Source: Caulobacteraceae bacterium
GTDB taxonomy: Bacteria; Pseudomonadota; Alphaproteobacteria; Caulobacterales; Aquidulcibacteraceae
NCBI GenBank assembly: GCA_009773335.1
Contig: WRPF01000023.1
Span: forward strand, 1-40,472
Direction of reading: 5' to 3'
DNA: 40,472 nucleotides
The notes beneath the pieces were generated by a model. It ran no database searches. It saw nothing but the letters and a program-made list of their open reading frames with translations, and was not told the origin of the DNA. Positions 8,473 to 16,222 of the stretch are shown piece by piece. Numbering within the stretch: the first letter of the stretch is position 1; each line of letters begins with the position of its first letter. The position numbers were made by a program, and so were the translations under genes.

Positions 8473-9072
8473 GTGTCGCGCGCGGCGCTGGTTGCGGGCC
8501 TCGTGCTCGCGGCCTGCGCCGCGTCTGCGCGACATGATGCTGCGCCGCTCGAGATGTCGCGCGCAGAGTCCGAGGCGGCTTCCATGGCGCAGCGACCGGA
8601 AACACATCCGCTCATCGGCAGGCGCGCGCCGGACTTCACGCTCCTGCGCGATGACGGCGTGGCGTTGTCACGCGCGAGCCTCGCCGGACGGTGGTCGGTG
8701 ATCGCGTTTCTTGGCGCGTGGTGCGGCGACTGCCGGCGGGATGCGCCACATCTTGCGGCGCTGGCGCGCGCCGTCGAGCCGGACCCGGCGCTCGACCTTG
8801 TCGCGGTGCACGTCGATGCGCGTTTCGGCGATCACGCTTCGCCGCGCGCCTACCTTGCGGCGCACGACATCTCCGTTCCGGTCGCGCTCGACGCGGACCG
8901 CGCCGTCTACACGGCTTTCGGCGTAAGCTGGCTGCCCAGCTATCTCGTGATCGATCCCGACGGCGTCGTGCGCGGCTTCCGCATCGATCTCTCAACCGAG
9001 ACCGCCGGCGAAGGCGGCGTGAAGCGTTTCATCCAGGACATCGCCGCACTTCGCAGCGCGGCGCGCGATTAG
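8473..9072 (+). CDS. TlpA/peroxiredoxin-like thioredoxin-fold lipoprotein
   Basis: A lipoprotein (199 residues from GTG 8473) with a thioredoxin fold. The short signal MSRAALVAGLVLAAC ends in a lipobox with Cys15. The domain starts with RRAPDFTLLRDDG and carries the redox motif WCGDC (Cys84 and Cys87) and a cis-Pro loop SWLPSYLVIDPDG. It probably acts as a periplasm-facing thiol-disulfide oxidoreductase. GTG 8473 has AGTAGG six bases upstream and lies 8 bases after the thiolase stop; TTG 8449, overlapping the thiolase, is the longer alternative. Its stop TAG overlaps the stop of the convergent gene by four bases. Confidence 0.85.
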   Translation: MSRAALVAGLVLAACAASARHDAAPLEMSRAESEAASMAQRPETHPLIGRRAPDFTLLRDDGVALSRASLAGRWSVIAFLGAWCGDCRRDAPHLAALARAVEPDPALDLVAVHVDARFGDHASPRAYLAAHDISVPVALDADRAVYTAFGVSWLPSYLVIDPDGVVRGFRIDLSTETAGEGGVKRFIQDIAALRSAARD

Positions 9073-10619
9073 GCCGTCTTCTTCGCCGCTTCGATCCAGC
9101 CTTCGACCTTCTCCGGCTTCGGGCCGCCATTGCCGCGCATCAGGCGCTTGCCTTCATCGCTGGCGATGAAGGCCGCGACCTGATCCTGCAGCGCACGCGC
9201 GTCCTTGCCAGCGAGCGCTTCCTTGTCGCGGATGCCCGCGCCGATGAGGATCTGCGCGTCCTGTTCGCCCACTGCGCCGACATCGATGGCGAGCTGCGCC
9301 ATGGCCTTCCAGTCGGCGATCGTTTCCTGCGTCACCCACTTCTGCGCCATCATGGCGGTGAGGGCGGCGGGGTCGGCGTCGAGCAGGTCGCCGATGGTCT
9401 TGACGCCGATGGCCTCCAGGCGCGCGGCGATCTTGGCGCCGATGGCCGGCGCATCGACCACCGGGCTCTCGCGCGTGCGGCGCTTCTTCGTGCTCGGCGC
9501 AGCTGCTGCGGGCGACGCTTCGACCACAGGCGTTTCGACTACCGGCGCTGCGGCCATGGGAACTGCGGCGGGTGCTGGCTTTTCCGCCGCTCGTTCGACG
9601 ATGCGGCGCGCGATCGGCGGCGCCATCATGGACGGCGCGACGTCGATGAGCCCGGCGCCGTGCTTCGTCCCCGGCTTGCGCGCGGGCTGCGCATCGAGCG
9701 TGACCAGCGGCGTGTTCAGCACGTCGCGTGCGTGTGCGGCGCGGACGATGCGGTCGTCGTGCGAGAGCGTCGCCACGACCTTTCCGCTCGCCTGATACTC
9801 CGCGTACATCGCCTCGACGGTGGCGCGCTCGCTGGCGTCTTCCATCTTGCGCAGCAGCCACTGGATCGGAATGTCGAGCGTGGCGAGATAGCCCTGCAGC
9901 GTGACGTTCGTCTTCGGCGGCGCGACCGCGACCGCGGCCTCGGCGATGGCGTTGTCGATCACGCAGGCGAACGAGGTGATGGCGCGCGCCAGCGCATCGG
10001 CCATGACGTCGATCAGGTGCGGGTCGAGGCCGGCCGGCGGATCCTGCACGCCGGCGTCGAGATTGTAGTGGTCGATGCAGGCATCGTAGTGGACGACGCT
10101 CGCTTCGGCGCCGGAACGAATGAGTTTCGAAAGCCAGCCGGTCTCGCGCGGCGCGGTCACGCTCGGCCAGCCGGTCTCCTCGATGCGGGCCAGCAGCTTG
10201 CTGTAGGACTTCGAGACGCTCTGCTCGAACGCGCGGTGGATGGAGCCTTCTGATTCGCTCTGCGCGGTGTGCAGCGGCTGCATCGGATCGCAGACGTAGT
10301 GGCTGAGCACGCCCGCCGCGTAGACGGCCTCGGGCCAGCTCTGCGCGCGCATCATCATCAGGAGTTTTTCGTACCAGGCCTCGGCCGTCTCCAGCGCGCC
10401 GCCCCAGTAGTTGTCGCGCACGTGCAGCACGTGGTTCTGGGAGTCGCGGAAGACGTCGTCCGGCGCCTTGGCGCCCTTCATGTAGACGTCGGAATGCGCG
10501 CAGAACGCCTTGCGCCATTCCTCCGCGTCGGGGGAGGCGATGCGGCGCAGGGAGTCCAGCGCGATCTTGTGGTGGCTGCCGCTGGCGCGGTGCGCATAGA
10601 CGACGTCGAACAACAGCAT
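9069..10619 (-). CDS. Zinc phospholipase C-fold / DUF4332 helix-hairpin-helix fusion protein
   Basis: A 516-residue soluble protein with two recognisable ends. Residues about 10-235 resemble the phospholipase C/S1-P1 nuclease fold: HSDVYMKGAKAPDD (from His42), HVLHVRDNYWGG, the hallmark GVLSHYVCDPMQPLHT (His107, Asp111, His117) and IHRAFE (His128). These fit a multi-zinc site. A Pro/Ala-rich linker spans about 330-385. Residues about 388-510 match DUF4332, a tandem helix-hairpin-helix-like domain (APAIGAKIAARLEAIGVKT, later DAQILIGAGIRDKEALAG). There is no signal peptide, unlike secreted PLCs, so it should act in the cytoplasm; a nucleic-acid substrate is possible because of the HhH-like module. 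Function is otherwise unknown. It has no evident operon partner. Confidence 0.8.
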   Translation of the reverse strand: MLLFDVVYAHRASGSHHKIALDSLRRIASPDAEEWRKAFCAHSDVYMKGAKAPDDVFRDSQNHVLHVRDNYWGGALETAEAWYEKLLMMMRAQSWPEAVYAAGVLSHYVCDPMQPLHTAQSESEGSIHRAFEQSVSKSYSKLLARIEETGWPSVTAPRETGWLSKLIRSGAEASVVHYDACIDHYNLDAGVQDPPAGLDPHLIDVMADALARAITSFACVIDNAIAEAAVAVAPPKTNVTLQGYLATLDIPIQWLLRKMEDASERATVEAMYAEYQASGKVVATLSHDDRIVRAAHARDVLNTPLVTLDAQPARKPGTKHGAGLIDVAPSMMAPPIARRIVERAAEKPAPAAVPMAAAPVVETPVVEASPAAAAPSTKKRRTRESPVVDAPAIGAKIAARLEAIGVKTIGDLLDADPAALTAMMAQKWVTQETIADWKAMAQLAIDVGAVGEQDAQILIGAGIRDKEALAGKDARALQDQVAAFIASDEGKRLMRGNGGPKPEKVEGWIEAAKKTA

Positions 10620-10706
10620 GGATCAGCCCCTGAATACCTGCAGAGGCCCTTGCCGCGATTCGGAGCGGGATTCTTTAACGGAGCCGCCTCCGAATCGATC
10701 CGCCCG

Positions 10707-11120
10707 TCACGCGGCGATCAGGTCGGCGATGATCGTGCAGCTTGCGTCCGGGCCGTCCTTGCACGCCGCCGAACAGGTGGCCGTAAGGCGCGTGAGTGTA
10801 CGGTCGAGCGCGTCGAGTTCCGCGCGCCGTGCGCGCACCGCTTCCAGATGGGCGAGCGCCATGTCCCGCACGTCGAGGCACGCCGCGCCGCCGCGCCCCA
10901 TGGCGTCGACAAGTTCGCGCACCGCATCCAGACCGATGTCCATCGTGCGCAGACGCCGGATGAGCCGAAGGCGCTCGATGTCGGGCATGCCGAAGACGCG
11001 CCGCCCTGCGGCGGAGCGTGCGGCCGGGCGCAGCAAGCCGACCTCCTCGTAGTAGCGGATCGTCGCCACCGGACAGCCGCTGCGTCGTGCGGCTTCGCCG
11101 ATCGTTATGCCCGTCGCCAT
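10707..11120 (-). CDS. MerR-family metal-responsive transcriptional regulator
   Basis: A 137-residue MerR regulator. The winged helix starts TIGEAARRSGCPVATIRYYE, continues with GLLRP and GRRVFG, and is followed by the dimerisation helix. The metal-site cysteines are Cys81, Cys116, Cys120 and Cys128; the 35-residue spacing Cys81-Cys116 is that of the Hg, Cd/Pb and Zn sensors. The 12-residue Cys116-Cys128 spacing differs from MerR itself, so the metal is uncertain (thiophilic Hg, Cd or Pb is likely). It is divergent from a MerF-like gene with an operator between them, so it very likely controls that gene and itself. Confidence 0.9.
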   Translation of the reverse strand: MATGITIGEAARRSGCPVATIRYYEEVGLLRPAARSAAGRRVFGMPDIERLRLIRRLRTMDIGLDAVRELVDAMGRGGAACLDVRDMALAHLEAVRARRAELDALDRTLTRLTATCSAACKDGPDASCTIIADLIAA

Positions 11121-11125
11121 CGCGC

Positions 11126-11156
11126 TTGCTCCTCAAGTCGCTTGAGCATGTAGGCA
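11126..11156 (+). promoter_or_regulatory. MerR-type operator/promoter with 19-bp spacer
   Basis: TTGCTC (11126-11131) and TAGGCA (11151-11156) are separated by exactly 19 bases, the overlong spacer typical of MerR-controlled promoters. The spacer begins with the perfect dyad CTCAAG-TCG-CTTGAG (11132-11146). The layout parallels the mer promoter, where TTGACT and TAAGGT are also 19 bases apart. It lies between the divergent regulator and the MerF-like gene, 29 bases before the latter's start. Confidence 0.7.
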
Positions 11157-11184
11157 GGGAGACCGTGCGTCACGAGAGGGTCAG

Positions 11185-11454
11185 ATGAAAAAGCGTTGGG
11201 TTTTGGTGCTTGGCGCGGCGTGTGCGGCGTGTTGCGCGCCGCTTCTGCTGCCCCTGCTGGGGGTGGCGGGCCTGGCCGGCCTAGGGGCGGGCGCCGCGAG
11301 CTGGCTCGCGGGGCGCGGGGTCGGCGAAATCGTGTGCCTGGCGGTGCTCGCCGCCGTGTTCGCGATCGCGTTCGGCGCCTGGTTCCTCCGCAGCAGGCGC
11401 GCGAAAGCTGCGGCGTGCGACGTCGGCGGGCCCTGCGATCCCTCCGGCAGATAG
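11185..11454 (+). CDS. MerF-like small membrane protein (candidate metal-ion transporter)
   Basis: An 89-residue protein with two predicted membrane helices. Helix one contains a cysteine cluster, CAACCAPLLLPLLG (Cys13, Cys16, Cys17), followed by GVAGLAGLG; a second cysteine pair, Cys78 and Cys84, lies in the C-terminal tail. This matches the plan of MerF mercuric transporters: a vicinal CC in the first helix, an LG-V-GL turn, and a terminal cysteine pair. Such proteins move Hg(II) across the inner membrane. No merA, merP or efflux ATPase is visible nearby. GAGAGGG precedes ATG 11185. Control by the divergent MerR protein is inferred. The assignment to MerF rests on plan rather than full similarity. 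Confidence 0.65.
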   Translation: MKKRWVLVLGAACAACCAPLLLPLLGVAGLAGLGAGAASWLAGRGVGEIVCLAVLAAVFAIAFGAWFLRSRRAKAAACDVGGPCDPSGR

Positions 11455-11459
11455 CAAAA

Positions 11460-11489
11460 GGGCGGCGCAGCCTTAAAGCCGCGCCGCCC
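11460..11489. terminator. Rho-independent terminator, mainly for the TonB receptor
   Basis: GGGCGGCGC (11460-11468) and GCGCCGCCC (11481-11489) form a perfect 9-bp GC stem with a 12-base loop between two convergent genes. Read on the minus strand the stem is followed by TTTTGC, a reasonable U-tract for the TonB receptor transcript. On the plus strand only GTTT follows, so termination there would be weaker. Confidence 0.75.
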
Positions 11490-11510
11490 CTGTTTCCGCC
11501 GTTGCGGGCG

Positions 11511-13724
11511 TCAGTTCATCTTCGCGCTGAGCGAGACGCCGACGATGCGCGGTTCGTTGACGAAACCGGTGTTGTTGTTGAAGTCGATGCCGCCGATCAC
11601 GTTCTCTTCGTCCGTGATGTTGCGTGCAAAGACCGCCAGTTCGTAGGCGCCGTCATTGCCGGAGTAGCCGAGCTTCAGGCCGCCCTCGAACTGCGAGTCG
11701 ATTTGATATTCGATCGACTCATAGAGGAAGAGGTTGGTCTCGCCGCGCACGGTCCAGTCGGTTTCCGCGAATACCGCGCCGCCGTTGCCGATCGGACGCT
11801 CGTAACGGGCGTTGAGGTCGAGCATGAATTCCGGCGAGTTCGGGAAGGGGTTGCCGTTCACGAAGGCGTTGCCGAGGCCGTTCACCGGATCGGTCAGGGT
11901 GCATTGCCCCGAGCCGCAGGGCGCGACCGTGAGCAGGGCGTCCTTGATCTCGGTGTGCGTGTAGGCGAATCCGGCGCCGACGGTGAGCCGTTCCGTCAGG
12001 TCGAAGGAGGAGTCGATCTCAAGGCCGTAGGCTTCGCCCTCATCGGCGTTGACGAGTTGCGTGAAGTTGCCCGCGCCGCCGATGGCGGAGAACTGCTGGT
12101 CCTGGATCGTGTAGCGGAACACCGAGGCGTTGATGCGGCCGGAGCCGTCGAGGACATCGGCCTTCACGCCGGCTTCCCACGAGAGGATCGTCTCGCTGTC
12201 GGCGACGGACGGCGCCGCCGGGCTGCCGAACGCCACGTCGCGGCCCTGGATGGATGGCGCGCGGAAGCCGCTCGCCACGCGGGCGTAGAGGTTCACGTCA
12301 GGATTGACGGTATAGCGCGCGCTGAGATCCCAGCTCACTTGTTCGTCGGACACAGAGACCGGCCCCGGGGGCGTGCCATAGAGCGGCGCGGCGACCGCGG
12401 TGAAATCCTTCTCGTCTTCCGTGTAGCGCAGGCCCGCCGTGACGTTGAGCGCTTCGGTGAGGTCGTAGGCCGTCTGCGCGAACACCGCCCACGAGGTGTT
12501 TTCGTGGCGCACGGTGGCCGGCGGCGGGAAGCCCACGCCGGCGGTGGTCACCTCGAATTCGGAGTCGAAGTAATAGGCGCCGGCCTGCCAGGTGAGGCGG
12601 CCTTCGTCGGGGCTGGCGATGCGGATTTCCTGCGTGAGCTGCCTGAGGTCGTTCAGGGAGTCCGTCGTGTCGGAATCGAACGGGATGAAGCCGGGGCCCG
12701 CGCCGGCCACGCCGCCATCGATGTCGCCGCGGCTGGAGCCGTCGGCCGTGTCGTAGCCGGTGATCGAGGTGATCGTGGCGCCGCCGAGGTCGTAGTTCAG
12801 CGTGAGCGCTGCGCCCTGGCTGTCGTAGGCCTGCAGGTTGTCGCCACCGCCGTTGTAGGACACGCGGTTGCGGTCGAAGTTGGCGTTGAGACTGTTGCTG
12901 CCGGTGGTGAAGATGTTGGCGCGGAAGAGCGTCGAGGTGCCTTCCAGCGACCGCGCGTGGAGGTTGAGCAGCGCGTCGAAGTTTTCGGCGGGTTCGAACA
13001 GGAACTGCAGGCGGCCCGCGAGTTCTTCATAGCCGCCGAGCGCGTCTTTCGTGTTGGTGAAGGCGTTGTCCACCCAGTCGTCACGGCGCGCGTAGATCAC
13101 GGCGGCGCGGGCCGAGACGCCCTGGCCGAGGCTTCCGCCGACGGCGCCGTCGAGGCTCGCCGTGCCGTAGGTGCCGTAGCTCGCCGAACCGCGCGCGGTG
13201 AATTCCTGTGTCGGCCGCGCCGAGCGGATCGAGACGATGCCCGCTGGCGTGTTGCGGCCGAACAGAGTGCCTTGCGGGCCGCGCAGCACTTCCACCTGCT
13301 CGATGTCGAACAGCGGGAAGCTCTTCAGCGCGACGTTTTCCATCACCACGTCATCCATGATGACCGAGACGGGCTGCGAGGCGGCGAGATCGAAATCGGT
13401 GTTGCCGAGCCCGCGGATGTAGAAGCGTGGCGCCACGCGGCCGTTCGACGATTCCACATTGAGGCCCGGCACGCGGCCCGCGAGCGCGAGCGCGTCGCCG
13501 CCGCCGGCGAGGATCGTTTCCAGCCGCTCGGCCGAAACCGCCGCGACAGACAGCGGCACCTCCTGCAGGTTCTCCGCGCGGCGGGTCGCGGTGACGATGA
13601 TCTCGTCGCTCGCTTCCTGCGCCGCAGCCGGCGCGGCGATCACGGCCGGGGCCAGCGCGCCGACAAATGCGGCAAAGCAAATCCCGTTCATGGCCATAGC
13701 TTTCATCGATCGGATCATCTGCAT
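11511..13724 (-). CDS. TonB-dependent outer-membrane receptor
   Basis: A 737-residue outer-membrane receptor. The signal peptide ends near APAAAQ, followed by a TonB-box-like DEIIVTATRR and the plug domain. The plug contains EVPLSVAAVSAERLE, RFYIRGLGN and the conserved IEQVEVLRGPQGTLFGRN. A long beta-barrel follows and ends in the usual aromatic-poor strand pattern (GVSLSAKMN). ATG 13724 has GGGGA four bases upstream and starts a good signal peptide; the longer frame does not. The substrate cannot be told: sequences of this type in Caulobacterales and sphingomonads import siderophores, oligosaccharides or aromatics. It stands alone, with no TonB/ExbBD or transporter next to it. The mRNA leader contains a small hairpin near 13763-13779 with no recognised riboswitch features. 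Confidence 0.95.
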   Translation of the reverse strand: MQMIRSMKAMAMNGICFAAFVGALAPAVIAAPAAAQEASDEIIVTATRRAENLQEVPLSVAAVSAERLETILAGGGDALALAGRVPGLNVESSNGRVAPRFYIRGLGNTDFDLAASQPVSVIMDDVVMENVALKSFPLFDIEQVEVLRGPQGTLFGRNTPAGIVSIRSARPTQEFTARGSASYGTYGTASLDGAVGGSLGQGVSARAAVIYARRDDWVDNAFTNTKDALGGYEELAGRLQFLFEPAENFDALLNLHARSLEGTSTLFRANIFTTGSNSLNANFDRNRVSYNGGGDNLQAYDSQGAALTLNYDLGGATITSITGYDTADGSSRGDIDGGVAGAGPGFIPFDSDTTDSLNDLRQLTQEIRIASPDEGRLTWQAGAYYFDSEFEVTTAGVGFPPPATVRHENTSWAVFAQTAYDLTEALNVTAGLRYTEDEKDFTAVAAPLYGTPPGPVSVSDEQVSWDLSARYTVNPDVNLYARVASGFRAPSIQGRDVAFGSPAAPSVADSETILSWEAGVKADVLDGSGRINASVFRYTIQDQQFSAIGGAGNFTQLVNADEGEAYGLEIDSSFDLTERLTVGAGFAYTHTEIKDALLTVAPCGSGQCTLTDPVNGLGNAFVNGNPFPNSPEFMLDLNARYERPIGNGGAVFAETDWTVRGETNLFLYESIEYQIDSQFEGGLKLGYSGNDGAYELAVFARNITDEENVIGGIDFNNNTGFVNEPRIVGVSLSAKMN

Positions 13725-13875
13725 GATTTCCCCAGTTTGACCGGCCCGTACGTGACCGCGCACCGCCCGGCATGGGCGGCGTGACAATTGGATGAAACCT
13801 ATCGGGCCAGTCGCAGGGGCGAGACAGCCGGATTCGCGTTTCAGGTGAGCGAATCGGCAAAGTCCTCGCGGACTG

Positions 13876-14877
13876 TCACCCGATGGTCACAACGACCTTG
13901 CCCTGCACCTTGCGGTCGGCGAGGTGACGGATCGCCTCGCCGCCGCGCGCCAGCGGGAAGTGCGCCGACACGCGCGGCTTGATCTTGCCCCTGGCGTAGA
14001 GGTCGAAGAGTTCCGCGACATTGGCGTCGTTTTCCTTCGGATGACGCGCCACGAACGCCCCCCAGAACACGCCGACGATCTGGCAGCTCTTCAGCAGCGT
14101 GAGGTTCAGCGGAACCTTCGGGATGCCCGCCGGGAAGCCGATCACGAGGAAGCGGCCTTCCCAGTTCATCGCCCGCAGCGCGGGCTCCGCGTAGGCGCCG
14201 CCGACCGCGTCATACACCACGTCCACGCCGCCGCCGCCGGCCTTCTTGAACGCTTCGGAAAGCGCCTTCGTCGCTGCGCGGTCGTCCTCGTCGAGCCTGG
14301 CTGGGTAGACGATGCCTTCGTCCGCGCCGCATGCGATGGCGAAATCGACCTTCTCCTGCGTCGACGCCGCCGCGATGACTTTCGCGCCCATCGCCTTGCC
14401 GAGTTCGACAGCCGCGATCCCCACGCCGCCGGCGGCGCCGAGCACCAGAAGGCTCTCGCCCGGTTTGATCGCCGCGCGGTCCTTCAGCCCGTAGTGCGAG
14501 GTGCCGTAGGTCATCAGGAACGCCGCCGCTTCGTCGAAGGGCATCGCGTCCGGGATCTTGCGCACGCGGCCCGCGTGCAGCGCGAGTTCTTCCGCCATGC
14601 CGCCCCAGCCCGTGGAGCCCAGCACGCGGTCGCCCGGCTTCAGCGCGGTCACGCCTTCGCCGACGCTCTTCACGACGCCCGCCACCTCGCCGCCCGGCGC
14701 GAACGGGCGGTCCGGCTTGAACTGATACATGTCCTGGATGATCAGCACGTCGGGGAAGTTCACGCCCACGGCCTTCACCGAGATCACGACCTCGCCCGCC
14801 GCTGCGGTCGGCGCGGGCATGTCCGAGAGCACGAGGGTTTCGGGGCCGCCGGCCGCAGTGCTGAGGAGCGCCTTCAT
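13876..14877 (-). CDS. NADPH:quinone oxidoreductase family protein (MDR superfamily)
   Basis: A 333-residue zinc-independent medium-chain dehydrogenase/reductase. The N-terminal GroES-like domain contains VGVNFPDVLIIQDMYQ and FAPGGEVAGVV. The nucleotide-binding fold carries GAAGGVGIAAVELGKAMGAKV (AxxGxxG) and the C-terminus ends with GKVVVTIG. Zinc-ligand cysteines are absent, as in quinone oxidoreductases and enoyl reductase-like members. The substrate is not determined. AAAGGA six bases before ATG 14877 decides the start. It lies alone on the minus strand, divergent from the small membrane protein gene. Confidence 0.92.
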   Translation of the reverse strand: MKALLSTAAGGPETLVLSDMPAPTAAAGEVVISVKAVGVNFPDVLIIQDMYQFKPDRPFAPGGEVAGVVKSVGEGVTALKPGDRVLGSTGWGGMAEELALHAGRVRKIPDAMPFDEAAAFLMTYGTSHYGLKDRAAIKPGESLLVLGAAGGVGIAAVELGKAMGAKVIAAASTQEKVDFAIACGADEGIVYPARLDEDDRAATKALSEAFKKAGGGGVDVVYDAVGGAYAEPALRAMNWEGRFLVIGFPAGIPKVPLNLTLLKSCQIVGVFWGAFVARHPKENDANVAELFDLYARGKIKPRVSAHFPLARGGEAIRHLADRKVQGKVVVTIG

Positions 14878-14968
14878 CGTAAGTCCTTTCGTGGGGTGTC
14901 GGGATGTCTCGAACACGTTAGAACGGCGACGACGCAACGTGAAGCAAGCCCCCCGAAGAACCAGAGCA

Positions 14969-15268
14969 ATGACCAGAACCGGCTATTTCGTCCGTCTCGC
15001 CATTTCCGTGGCGATCGACCTTGTGGATTTCACCCTCGGCCGCATCCCGATCGTCGGTTCGGTCGGGGAAGGCGGGGGCGCTCTGGTGCTGATGGCGCTG
15101 TGGGGGCTACCGGGCGCGCTCTATCTCGGCGAACTGGCCGACCCGACCGACCAGCTCGACGGCTTCCTGCCGACCGCGACGCTGGTGGCGCTCTGGGTCG
15201 GCTACAGGCAGGGCTTTCTGTTCGGCGGGGCGGGCGCGGTGGCGAAGAACCTGCCGGCGAAGAAATAG
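14969..15268 (+). CDS. Small membrane protein of unknown function
   Basis: A 99-residue hydrophobic protein starting MTRTGYFVRLAISVAIDLVDF. It contains the turn GRIPIVGSVGEGGGALVLMALWGLPGALYLGELAD, and has two to three probable membrane segments with a lysine-terminated tail. The 'iDlvDf..GriPivG' pattern is common in small alphaproteobacterial membrane proteins but I cannot name a family with confidence. Its Shine-Dalgarno is weak. The next gene (isoaspartyl peptidase) begins 18 bases later, so the pair is likely co-transcribed. The open frame extends further upstream, but that part overlaps the divergent oxidoreductase gene and is not plausible coding. Confidence 0.65.
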   Translation: MTRTGYFVRLAISVAIDLVDFTLGRIPIVGSVGEGGGALVLMALWGLPGALYLGELADPTDQLDGFLPTATLVALWVGYRQGFLFGGAGAVAKNLPAKK

Positions 15269-15286
15269 GCGCGGGGAGGAACCGAT

Positions 15287-16159
15287 ATGGCGCAAACCTG
15301 GGCGATGGCGCTGCACGGCGGGGCGGGACCGGTCCGCTCGAAGACCTACGAGCGCGAGGAAGCGCACATGCGCGCGGTGCTGGAAGAGGGCGCGGCCATG
15401 CTTGAGGGCGGCGCGGCAGCGCTCGACGTGGCGACGGCGATGGTCAAGGCGCTGGAGGCGTGCGGTTTCCACATCGCCGGCAAGGGCGCCTCGCCGAACG
15501 CCGACGGCGTGTGGGAGCTGGATGCGGCGATCATGGACGGCGCGACGCGCAAGGCGGGCGCAGTTGCAGCGCTGGTGGGATTTGAATCGCCGGTGGATGT
15601 GGCGCGCGCGGTGATGGAGAACACGCCGCACGTGCTGCTCGCGGGCGCGGGCGCTGCGGCGTTTGCCGACAAGCAGGGATTGAAGCGTGTGGAAGACGCG
15701 CACGCCTACTACACGCCCGCCGCGTCGCGCGCGGTGAAGCCCGGCGAACTCGCGCACGGCACCGTGGGCGCGGTGATCAAGGATCGCGCGGGCAGGCTGG
15801 CGGCGGCGACGTCCACGGGCGGATTGCTCAACAAGATGCCTGGCCGCATCGGCGACACCCCGCTCATCGGCGCGGGCACATGGGCGGATACGCGCTGCGC
15901 GGTGTCCTGCACCGGGCAGGGCGAGCTTTTCATCCGCGCCAACGTGGCCGCAGACGTGACCGCGCGCATTCTCTACGCACGGCAATCGCTGCACGCAGCG
16001 GCGGCGGGGGCGCTCGCGGACATGGCGGCGCTCGGCGGCGATGGCGGGCTGATCGCGGTGGGCGCGGACGGAGAAGTGGCGACGCCGTTCGTCAGCGAAG
16101 GCATGAAGCGAGCAATCGCCACCGCCAGCGGCGTGAGAGACGTGAGGACGTTCCGATGA
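15287..16159 (+). CDS. Isoaspartyl peptidase / L-asparaginase (Ntn hydrolase)
   Basis: A 290-residue plant-type asparaginase of the N-terminal-nucleophile class, which cleaves isoaspartyl dipeptides and asparagine. The N-terminal LHGGAGPV is the family start. The autoproteolysis site is HGTVGAV: cleavage before Thr159 would expose it as the nucleophile. Downstream lie STGGLLNKMPGRIGDTPLIGAGTWAD and TGQGELFIR, both substrate-binding landmarks. The length fits. GGGAGGA upstream of ATG 15287 supports the start. It probably works in degrading damaged proteins or in asparagine use, in the cytoplasm. Confidence 0.94.
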   Translation: MAQTWAMALHGGAGPVRSKTYEREEAHMRAVLEEGAAMLEGGAAALDVATAMVKALEACGFHIAGKGASPNADGVWELDAAIMDGATRKAGAVAALVGFESPVDVARAVMENTPHVLLAGAGAAAFADKQGLKRVEDAHAYYTPAASRAVKPGELAHGTVGAVIKDRAGRLAAATSTGGLLNKMPGRIGDTPLIGAGTWADTRCAVSCTGQGELFIRANVAADVTARILYARQSLHAAAAGALADMAALGGDGGLIAVGADGEVATPFVSEGMKRAIATASGVRDVRTFR

Positions 16160-16222
16160 GTGGTGCGCGGCGGCGAAAGACAGGGTGTGTGGAGTTCGAG
16201 CAATTCATGGTATTGTGTCGAG

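Noticed and set aside
6495-8639. Minus-strand open frame of 714 codons over fhs and the second thiolase
   Set aside because: Out of frame with fhs and antisense to the thiolase; low-complexity Arg/His-rich product.
13751-13770. Sequence resembling part of the 26.6-kb REP arm (GACCGCGCACC then CCCGG)
   Set aside because: It lacks the GTAG tetranucleotide and the second half of the hairpin, so chance similarity in GC-rich DNA is likely.
13763-13779. Hairpin CCGCCC-GGCAT-GGGCGG in the TonB receptor leader, considered as a riboswitch
   Set aside because: No cobalamin-box or other riboswitch core is recognisable; the stem is short and common in such GC-rich sequence.
11196-13784. Plus-strand open frame of 862 codons opposite the TonB receptor
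   Set aside because: GC-rich antisense shadow; composition is Arg/Val/Glu-rich without motifs and the minus strand has a full receptor with signal peptide and plug.
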